Shown here in pieces: positions 1 to 4,621 of a stretch of 7,069 nucleotides of DNA. The stretch comes from Nitrospiraceae bacterium. Lineage in GTDB: Bacteria; Nitrospirota; Thermodesulfovibrionia; Thermodesulfovibrionales; UBA1546. The stretch spans positions 1-7,069 of the forward strand of contig DOHC01000036.1 in assembly GCA_003535475.1 (NCBI GenBank). The letters are read 5' to 3'. The stretch's first letter is position 1, and each line of letters opens with the position of its first letter. The translations under genes were made by a program, and so were the position numbers. The notes below the pieces were generated by a model that saw nothing but the letters and a program-made list of their open reading frames with translations, ran no database searches and had not been told where the DNA came from.

Positions 1-15
1 ACAAAAAACGCCTAA

Positions 16-111
16 GAGATCATTAACGCCTTTCAGAAAACAGGTCTTTATAATCAGAGATTTGTTGACTGTCTTGAAAAAGGGCTTAAACGTTCTGCAT
101 ATTTTAAATGA
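16..111 (+). pseudogene. Remnant of a small ORF 3' end, possibly an antitoxin
   Basis: A 31-codon stretch is open from just after a stop at 13-15 to a TGA at 109-111. It contains no ATG, GTG or TTG codon, so it cannot start here and must be the tail of something broken or frameshifted. The peptide includes IINAFQKTGLYNQRF and ends CLEKGLKRSAYFK, which is protein-like and amphipathic. The frame two bases over reads KKRLR just before it, so loss of one GA from the GA-rich stretch near 15-19 could have split a single gene. The TGA overlaps the ATG of the next small frame as ATGA, the arrangement usual for antitoxin-toxin pairs. The antitoxin label rests only on that overlap and on the toxin-like downstream peptide; I do not recognise the family. 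Confidence 0.3.
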
Positions 112-206
112 AAATCCTTCCTCTGCATCCTGAGTTAAAAGCGTGTCTTAAAGCAAAACAACTGGAAAAGAAAAACGAAAACAGTTTTAAGCAGAAAAAT
201 TTTTGA
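108..206 (+). pseudogene. Truncated RelE/ParE-like toxin N-terminus (remnant)
   Basis: A 32-codon frame starts at ATG 108, overlapping the TGA of the preceding frame, and stops at TGA 204-206. It begins MKILPLHPELKACLK and continues into a Lys/Glu-rich helix ending KQKNF. From memory of the family, an LPLHPEL start followed by a charged helix is typical of a RelE/ParE-superfamily toxin of about 90 residues. Here the catalytic beta-sheet and the conserved C-terminal part are absent, so the product cannot be an active RNase. No Shine-Dalgarno site precedes it; if translated, it would depend on coupling to the frame upstream. It may instead be an unrelated tiny ORF, because the assignment rests on about 25 residues. 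Confidence 0.35.
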
Positions 207-210
207 ATTC

Positions 211-219
211 TGTTATTAT
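211..219 (+). promoter_or_regulatory. Candidate extended -10 promoter for the deacetylase gene
   Basis: TGTTATTAT is a TGn extension followed by a -10 hexamer matching TATAAT at five of six positions. No credible -35 lies 16-18 bp upstream, which is tolerable for an extended -10 promoter. Transcription would start near 226-227, essentially on the A of the ATG at 227, which would make a leaderless mRNA. The local AT-richness makes a chance match possible. Confidence 0.35.
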
Positions 220-226
220 TTATGAA

Positions 227-1141
227 ATGAAAAAGGTCGGATTAATATATGACGATATATTTCTTACGCATGAAACTCCTGAGTGGCATCCTGAATCCAA
301 AGAAAGATTAATCGCAATCATTGACGCACTCAAATCCTCGGAGATTTGGCACAAACTCAATCACATAAAACCACGCAAAGCTGATTTCAAGGATATAGAG
401 GCTGTTCATACGCACGATTATATTGAGAGGCTTAAGGGGATGAGAACCGGCTATGCTGACCCTGACACATACATATCAGTGAATAGCCTTAAAGCTGCGC
501 TATACGCGGCAGGCGGTGTGATAGAGGCAATAGACAGATGCAAAAAAGGAGAAATTGAGAGGGCATTCTGTGCTGTTCGGCCTCCGGGGCATCATGCAGA
601 AGCAGGAAAGGCGATGGGGTTCTGCATATTTAATAATGTTGCAGTCGGCGCGCGGTATGCGCAGAAAAGAGGATACAAGAAAATATTCATCATAGATTTT
701 GACGTCCATCACGGAAACGGCACACAGCATACCTTTGAGGAAGACGACTCAGTCTTTTATTTCAGCACCCATCAATATCCCCATTATCCGGGCACGGGAA
801 GTGAAACCGAAACAGGCAGGGGAAAAGGCAAAGGGTTTACATACAATATGCCCATGAAGCACGGCTCGGGCGACAAAGAATATTTCTCAGCTTACAACGA
901 TGTTCTGCCGCATCTTGTGAAAAAGTTTGAACCTGACATGATACTTGTGTCTGCCGGTTATGACATCCGCGCAGAAGATCCGCTTTCAGGCATAAGGGTT
1001 TCCGACGAAGGGATAAGAAGCATTGTGAACGGCATCCTTTCATGCTCGTCACGGCCTGTTATTTTTGCGCTTGAAGGAGGTTATGATTTGCAGGCGCTTG
1101 GCAAGTCGGTTTTACTAACAATCAAAGAGATGATGGCATAG
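227..1141 (+). CDS. Histone deacetylase / AcuC-family zinc deacylase
   Basis: A 304-residue single-domain cytoplasmic enzyme of the arginase/deacetylase fold that hydrolyses acetyl-lysine or similar acyl-amide bonds. The active site is complete: RPPGHH at 118-123 carries the two general acid/base histidines (122, 123). DFDVHHGNGT at 157-166 supplies zinc ligands Asp159 and His161, GYD supplies Asp246, and LEGGYD places the transition-state tyrosine at 286. The family start resembles KKVGLIYDDIFLTHETPEWHPE, so I chose ATG 227 over the in-frame TTG at 203, which overlaps the stop of the upstream remnant. Neither start has a Shine-Dalgarno site. It stands alone, converging on fabF with a 6-bp gap, so context says little about substrate. 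Acetyl-CoA synthetase deacetylation (AcuC-like) or another acyl-amide substrate is possible. Family assignment is firm; substrate is unknown. Confidence 0.93.
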   Translation: MKKVGLIYDDIFLTHETPEWHPESKERLIAIIDALKSSEIWHKLNHIKPRKADFKDIEAVHTHDYIERLKGMRTGYADPDTYISVNSLKAALYAAGGVIEAIDRCKKGEIERAFCAVRPPGHHAEAGKAMGFCIFNNVAVGARYAQKRGYKKIFIIDFDVHHGNGTQHTFEEDDSVFYFSTHQYPHYPGTGSETETGRGKGKGFTYNMPMKHGSGDKEYFSAYNDVLPHLVKKFEPDMILVSAGYDIRAEDPLSGIRVSDEGIRSIVNGILSCSSRPVIFALEGGYDLQALGKSVLLTIKEMMA

Positions 1142-1147
1142 CCCAAA

Positions 1148-2392
1148 TTACTCTTTAAGTCTCTTAAAAACCAGACAGGCATTTGTTCCGCCAAAACCGA
1201 ATGAGTTGGACATGACACAGTTAACATCCATCTTCCTTGCCGTATGAGGAACATAATCAAGGTCGCACTGAGGGTCGGGATTATCAAGGTTTATTGTCGG
1301 AGGAACAATATTATCTCTCATGCATAAAACACATACAACAGCCTCAACACCCCCTGCGGCACCGAGCAGATGTCCTGTCATGGATTTTGTTGAACTTACC
1401 GTAAGCTTATATGCATGGTCTTTAAATACCGTCTTTATAGCAATACTCTCAAGCTCATCACCGTATTTTGTTGATGTCCCATGCGCATTTATATAGTCAA
1501 CTTCTGAAGCAGCAACTCCGCCGTCTTTTAAAGTTATAGCCATACACCGTGCAGCGCCTTCTCCCTCAGGAGCAGGAGAAGTCATATGGTAAGCGTCTGC
1601 TGTCATTCCGTAGCCGGCAATCTCGGCATATATTCTGGCGCCCCTTGAGCGTGCGTGTTCGAGGCTCTCAAGCACCATTATGCCAACGCCCTCTCCCATC
1701 ACAAAACCATCCCTGTCTGCATCAAACGGCCTGCTTGCCTTTTCAGGCTCATCGTTTCGTGTGGAAAGCGCCTTCATCGCATTGAACCCGCCGATTGCCA
1801 TCGGCGTTATCACAGATTCAGTGCCGCCTGCAATCATGGCATCCGCATCCCCTCTCTGGATTATCTTGAAGGCATCGCCTATTGAATGGCTTCCGGTAGC
1901 GCATGCAGTTGCAACTGCGGAATTCGGGCCCTTGGCGCCATATTTCATAGATACATGGCCGCCTGCGAGGTTTATTATTAGCATGGGGATAAAGAAAGGA
2001 GTTATCCTTCTGGGGCCTTTTTCAAGGAGGACAGAATGGTAATGTTCAATTGCCGGCAGCCCGCCCATGCCTGAGCCGATTATAACACCTATGCTTCCTG
2101 CGTTGCTGTCCGTTATCTTTAACCCCGAATCCTTTACAGCCATATCCGAAGCCGCAATAGCAAGATGGATAAAACGGTCCATCTTTTTTATTTCTTTAGG
2201 CTCTATATAGTCCTCAGGGTTAAACCCCTCTACCTCGCCTGCTATCTGCGTTGCAAAAGCCGAAGCGTCAAACCGGGTTAGTTTTCTTATACCCGACCTG
2301 CCTTCAATAAGCCCTTCCCAGCTTTCTTCGACTCCAATCCCGACAGGTGTGATAAGGCCTACACCTGTTACAACAACTCTTCTTTTTTCCAT
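1148..2392 (-). CDS. fabF: Beta-ketoacyl-ACP synthase II (KAS II)
   Basis: A 414-residue thiolase-fold condensing enzyme (E. coli FabF has 412) that joins malonyl-ACP to a growing acyl-ACP with loss of CO2, the elongation step of type II fatty acid synthesis in the cytoplasm. The Cys-His-His triad is present: Cys164 in ATACATGSH, His304 in NAHGTSTKYGD and His341 in KSMTGHLLGAAGG, with Lys336 just before. The glycine-rich FGFGGTN gating loop lies near 398-404. Cys-His-His separates it from FabH (Cys-His-Asn); length and acpP adjacency favour FabF over FabB. The ATG shares one base with the acpP stop (TAATG), and the 15 nt upstream hold no Shine-Dalgarno, so translation probably depends on ribosomes finishing acpP. 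It is the last gene of the leftward operon; rnc, which often follows fabF, does not. Confidence 0.97.
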   Translation of the reverse strand: MEKRRVVVTGVGLITPVGIGVEESWEGLIEGRSGIRKLTRFDASAFATQIAGEVEGFNPEDYIEPKEIKKMDRFIHLAIAASDMAVKDSGLKITDSNAGSIGVIIGSGMGGLPAIEHYHSVLLEKGPRRITPFFIPMLIINLAGGHVSMKYGAKGPNSAVATACATGSHSIGDAFKIIQRGDADAMIAGGTESVITPMAIGGFNAMKALSTRNDEPEKASRPFDADRDGFVMGEGVGIMVLESLEHARSRGARIYAEIAGYGMTADAYHMTSPAPEGEGAARCMAITLKDGGVAASEVDYINAHGTSTKYGDELESIAIKTVFKDHAYKLTVSSTKSMTGHLLGAAGGVEAVVCVLCMRDNIVPPTINLDNPDPQCDLDYVPHTARKMDVNCVMSNSFGFGGTNACLVFKRLKE

Positions 2393-2622
2393 TAAGATTT
2401 TTTACTGTTGATATACGCTATTGCGTCCTTGACCTTTGTTATCTTTTCAGCATCTTCGTCGGGTATTTCTATGTTGAATGCCTCTTCAAATGCCATTACG
2501 AGCTCAACGGTATCCAGCGAGTCTGCACCAAGGTCTTCAACAAAAGATGCCTCCTGCGTCACCTCGGAAGCATTGACGCCAAGCTGTTTTGATATAATCT
2601 CTTTTACCTTTTCTTCTACCAT
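2392..2622 (-). CDS. acpP: Acyl carrier protein
   Basis: A 76-residue, strongly acidic four-helix carrier protein of normal length that holds growing acyl chains on a 4'-phosphopantetheine arm. The arm attaches to Ser35 in the hallmark [12 protein letters not shown] motif at the start of helix II. Helix II/III residues such as [20 protein letters not shown] match the canonical ACP recognition surface. The start is ATG 2622, preceded by a strong GGAGGTG site, as expected for a very abundant protein. It sits between fabG and fabF, the partners that reduce and extend its cargo. The phosphopantetheinyl transferase that would activate it is not in the window. Confidence 0.98.
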   Translation of the reverse strand: MVEEKVKEIISKQLGVNASEVTQEASFVEDLGADSLDTVELVMAFEEAFNIEIPDEDAEKITKVKDAIAYINSKKS

Positions 2623-2627
2623 TAAAA

Positions 2628-2634
2628 CACCTCC
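2628..2634 (-). promoter_or_regulatory. Strong ribosome binding site of acpP
   Basis: On the minus strand GGAGGTG lies 5 nt before the acpP ATG, a near-perfect anti-Shine-Dalgarno match. It is the strongest site in this operon, in contrast to fabF, which has none. The foot of the palindromic element begins only 3 bp further upstream. Confidence 0.8.
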
Positions 2635-2637
2635 AAA

Positions 2638-2721
2638 GTTAAATTCAAAATTTAAAACTCAAAATGCAAAATTAAGGAATTCCGTAATTTTGATTTTTAC
2701 ATTTTGCACTTTTAATTTTTC
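2638..2721. repeat. AT-rich imperfect palindrome filling the fabG-acpP gap
   Basis: The gap is an inverted repeat centred at 2679.5. The core is CAAAATTA (2667-2674), A, GGAATTCC (2676-2683), G, TAATTTTG (2685-2692): a perfect 8-bp palindrome flanked by perfect 8-bp arms with one mismatched pair between. Outward to 2638 and 2721, blocks of AAAA/TTTT pair again (for example 2660-2663 with 2696-2699, and 2654-2657 with 2702-2705), separated by mismatches. Both arms repeat a motif like AAATTCAAAATTTAAAACTC and its complement. It resembles the AT-rich dispersed palindromes found between genes in many bacterial genomes, but only one copy is visible here. As RNA it would fold into a long weak hairpin ending just before the acpP ribosome binding site, so it might affect processing or relative expression of fabG and acpP. 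Confidence 0.6.
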
Positions 2722-2722
2722 T

Positions 2723-3463
2723 TCACATATACATCCCGCCGTTGACATGTATCACCTGCCCCGTTATATAACCAGCCTCAGGTGATGCGAGGAAAACAAC
2801 TGCATTTGCAACATCATCTGTAGTGCCGAACCTTCCAAGCGGAATCGCCCTCTTCATATCCTCCTTAACGTTTTCGGGCAGGGCATCGGTCATGGCAGTT
2901 GTTATAAAGCCAGGCGCAACTGCATTTGCGGTAATACCCCTGCTCGCATATTCCTTCGCGGTAGTCTTTGTCAGCCCAACTATCCCCGCCTTTGATGCGC
3001 TGTAATTTGCCTGTCCCGGGTTCCCCATAAAAGCAACCACTGACGATATATTTATAATCCTGCCGTATCTCTGTTTTGCCATTACTTTAACCGCCTCCTT
3101 AGAACAGAGAAACACGCTCTTCAGATTAATATTAATCACAGCATCCCAGTCTTCTTCCTTCATCCTCATGATAAGCCCGTCTCTTGTTATGCCTGCATTA
3201 TTTACAAGAATGTCTATTTTACCATAGTCTTTTGCTATCTCACTGAATACTTTAACCACTTCTTCTGACTTTGAGACATCAAGCCCGGCTCCGGTTGCCT
3301 TAACACCCAGCTTTTCCATCTCGGTTGCTGTCCCCTGCGCCTGCTCGCTGCTGATATCAGCAATAACGATATTGACGCCTTTTCTTGCAAGCGCTTCGGC
3401 TATTGTCTTTCCAATCCCGCGCGCGCCGCCTGTGATAACAGCCACCTGCCCTTTTAAATCCAT
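2723..3463 (-). CDS. fabG: 3-oxoacyl-ACP reductase
   Basis: A 246-residue classical short-chain dehydrogenase with a Rossmann fold that uses NADPH to reduce 3-oxoacyl-ACP to (R)-3-hydroxyacyl-ACP, the first reduction of each elongation cycle. The cofactor-binding TGGARGIGK lies at 11-19 and NNAG at 88-91. The catalytic tetrad is Asn113, Ser141, Tyr154 and Lys158 (in GQANYSASKAG), followed by the PGFITTAMTD segment typical of FabG. The C-terminal GGMYM fits the family. The start is set at ATG 3463 because GGAGGG sits 4 nt before it and MDLKGQVAVITGG matches family starts; upstream ATG 3475 and TTG 3478 would add five to six residues and lack a site. It is first in the fabG-acpP-fabF operon, and synteny with acpP supports FabG over other reductases of this family. 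Confidence 0.96.
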   Translation of the reverse strand: MDLKGQVAVITGGARGIGKTIAEALARKGVNIVIADISSEQAQGTATEMEKLGVKATGAGLDVSKSEEVVKVFSEIAKDYGKIDILVNNAGITRDGLIMRMKEEDWDAVININLKSVFLCSKEAVKVMAKQRYGRIINISSVVAFMGNPGQANYSASKAGIVGLTKTTAKEYASRGITANAVAPGFITTAMTDALPENVKEDMKRAIPLGRFGTTDDVANAVVFLASPEAGYITGQVIHVNGGMYM

Positions 3464-3467
3464 TAAT

Positions 3468-3473
3468 CCCTCC
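3468..3473 (-). promoter_or_regulatory. Ribosome binding site that fixes the fabG start
   Basis: GGAGGG on the minus strand, 4 nt before ATG 3463. It overlaps the alternative ATG at 3475, which argues against that upstream start being used. Confidence 0.65.
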
Positions 3474-3491
3474 ATCAAAAAATCGGCTATA

Positions 3492-3521
3492 ATTTTAACA
3501 GAGAGTTCTCTTTATTTTCCA
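3492..3521 (-). promoter_or_regulatory. Candidate sigma-70 promoter of the fabG operon
   Basis: Read on the minus strand: TGGAAA (3521-3516, four of six matches to TTGACA), an 18-bp spacer, then TAAAAT (3497-3492, five of six matches to TATAAT). Transcription would start near 3485, giving a leader of about 22 nt that contains the fabG ribosome binding site. The spacer holds a small palindrome (AGAGA-GT-TCTCT, 3500-3511). Confidence 0.4.
3500..3511. promoter_or_regulatory. Short palindrome in the fabG promoter spacer, possible operator
   Basis: AGAGAGTTCTCT: perfect 5-bp arms separated by GT, lying between the proposed -35 and -10 of fabG. A regulator binding here would cover the promoter. 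It does not match the lipid-synthesis operators I know (FapR, FadR), and a 5-bp inverted repeat can arise by chance. Confidence 0.2.
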
Positions 3522-3618
3522 GTCCTCTCAGAAAAATTTCCGATTAAAGACAGAAAAGCAGTATAAAACTTACAGATGAATCTTATCCCAGAAGAGCAGA
3601 AAAAACAAGTGTGATATA

Positions 3619-3627
3619 TGTTATAAT
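3619..3627 (+). promoter_or_regulatory. Extended -10 promoter of galU
   Basis: TGTTATAAT is a perfect TATAAT hexamer with the TGn extension. The 16-18 bp upstream position is an A-run with no -35 match, typical of extended -10 promoters. Transcription would start near 3634, leaving a leader of about 50 nt before the galU ATG at 3683. It likely drives galU and possibly lon and thiL, since no intrinsic terminator is visible after galU. Confidence 0.55.
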
Positions 3628-3673
3628 TTAAAATTGCAATGCACTATCTTATCACAGTAGTCTAATTTTTATG

Positions 3674-3678
3674 AAGGA
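3674..3678 (+). promoter_or_regulatory. Ribosome binding site favouring the second galU ATG
   Basis: AAGGA lies 4 nt before ATG 3683. The first in-frame ATG (3671) is preceded only by T-rich sequence with no Shine-Dalgarno match, so the downstream ATG is the better start. Confidence 0.5.
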
Positions 3679-3682
3679 AAAA

Positions 3683-4561
3683 ATGCGTAAAAAAATAAGG
3701 AAGGCTTTATTCCCTGCAGGCGGGCTCGGCACAAGGTTTCTGCCGGCGACAAAGGCATCGCCCAAGGAGATGCTCCCGATTGTTGATAAACCGATGATAC
3801 AGTATGCTGTAGAAGAAGCAATCGCATGCAATATTGAAGAGATCATAATAATCACAGGCAAATATAAGCGCTCTATTGAAGACCATTTTGACTCAGCATA
3901 CGAACTTGAAGAAAATCTCAGGAAGATGGATAAGAAAAAACTTCTTGATGAAATAACAAAGCTCAACCATTTGAACTTCGCATACATAAGGCAGAGGGCA
4001 GCGCTCGGCCTCGGACATGCAATCCTCTGCGCAAGGCCGTTTGTAAAGGATGAGCCATTTGCAGTGCTGTTGAGCGATGATGTAATCGCTCCGGAAGAAA
4101 CGCTGCTGAGAGACATGATGGTGCTGTATGAAAAACTTGGCTGTCCGATACTCGCGCTCGAAGAAGTTCCAATGACAGAGATACATAAATACGGCGTAAT
4201 AGAGGGGGAATCTTGCGGCAAAGGGGTATATAAAATCAGCAGCCTCGTTGAAAAACCTGCAAAAGAAAAAGCGCCGTCCAACCTTGCAATAATAGGCAGA
4301 TACATTCTCACACCGCAGATCTTCGGCGTACTCGAGAAATTGCCTCCGGGCAGGGGCGGAGAGATACAACTGACAGACGGACTCAAAAAACTTCTTAAAA
4401 AAGAACCCATTTACGGTTATATTTTCAAAGGCCTGCGGTATGACGCAGGAGACAAACTCGGTTATCTTAAGGCAACGGTCAACTTTGCCCTGAAAAATCA
4501 GGAGGTCTCAAAGCCGTTTGCCGAATATCTGCTTGGTATAGCGGCAATGATTAAAAAATAA
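3683..4561 (+). CDS. galU: UTP--glucose-1-phosphate uridylyltransferase (UDP-glucose pyrophosphorylase)
   Basis: A 292-residue cytoplasmic nucleotidyltransferase of the GalU/GtaB family: UTP + glucose 1-phosphate gives UDP-glucose + PPi, feeding lipopolysaccharide, capsule, glycogen-type or trehalose pathways. The nucleotide-binding signature PAGGLGTRFLPATKA is at 11-25, KEMLPI at 28-33, QRAALGLGHA at 104-113, the metal-binding LLSDD at 129-133, the substrate lysine in VEKP at 189-192, EIQLTD at 227-232 and GDKLGYLKA at 256-264. Starting at ATG 3683 gives the same length as B. subtilis GtaB (292); ATG 3671 would add four residues. The SDD in place of the more familiar GDD is a mild substitution. 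No neighbouring sugar genes show which polysaccharide it serves. It is transcribed divergently from fabG and followed 60 bp later by lon. Confidence 0.95.
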   Translation: MRKKIRKALFPAGGLGTRFLPATKASPKEMLPIVDKPMIQYAVEEAIACNIEEIIIITGKYKRSIEDHFDSAYELEENLRKMDKKKLLDEITKLNHLNFAYIRQRAALGLGHAILCARPFVKDEPFAVLLSDDVIAPEETLLRDMMVLYEKLGCPILALEEVPMTEIHKYGVIEGESCGKGVYKISSLVEKPAKEKAPSNLAIIGRYILTPQIFGVLEKLPPGRGGEIQLTDGLKKLLKKEPIYGYIFKGLRYDAGDKLGYLKATVNFALKNQEVSKPFAEYLLGIAAMIKK

Positions 4562-4610
4562 AGGGTCAAGGATTCAGGTAAATTAACTGCCGGATTCGCA
4601 CCCTGCATTC

Positions 4611-4616
4611 AGGAGA
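4611..4616 (+). promoter_or_regulatory. Ribosome binding site of lon
   Basis: AGGAGA lies 5 nt before ATG 4622. The rest of the 60-bp galU-lon gap shows no T-tailed hairpin, no CIRCE repeat and no clear promoter, so lon may be read from the galU promoter or from one too divergent to recognise. Confidence 0.7.
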
Positions 4617-4621
4617 TAAGA

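Noticed and set aside
49..54. Perfect TATAAT at the left end as a promoter for the deacetylase
   Set aside because: No -35 or TGn extension at proper spacing, and it sits inside the remnant reading frame (encoding part of LYNQ) about 170 bp from the gene.
1..150. Minus-strand frame open to the left edge of the window
   Set aside because: It is open for roughly 49 codons but contains no ATG, GTG or TTG start, and lies opposite the more protein-like plus-strand remnants.
1154..1168. TTTAAG-TCT-CTTAAA hairpin as a terminator between the convergent genes
   Set aside because: The stem is only 6 AT-rich base pairs with no T-run on either strand, and it lies within the fabF coding sequence.
1549..2042. 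Several plus-strand open frames opposite fabF
   Set aside because: All are antisense to a full-length fabF with intact active site; their sequences look like frame shadows and have no ribosome binding sites or motifs.
2408..2785. Plus-strand frame of 125 codons running across acpP, the palindrome and the fabG end
   Set aside because: It is antisense to acpP and fabG; its central part is simply translation of the AT-rich palindrome, which is non-coding.
3652..4410. Long open frame of 252 codons on the minus strand opposite galU
   Set aside because: It lies antisense to a clear galU, has Ser/Ile-rich low-information sequence, shows no recognisable motif, and its openness is explained by galU codon bias.
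4562..4621. Terminator or heat-shock CIRCE element between galU and lon
   Set aside because: No T-tailed hairpin and no TTAGCACTC/GAGTGCTAA inverted repeat; only a chance 7-bp repeat of ATTCAGG.
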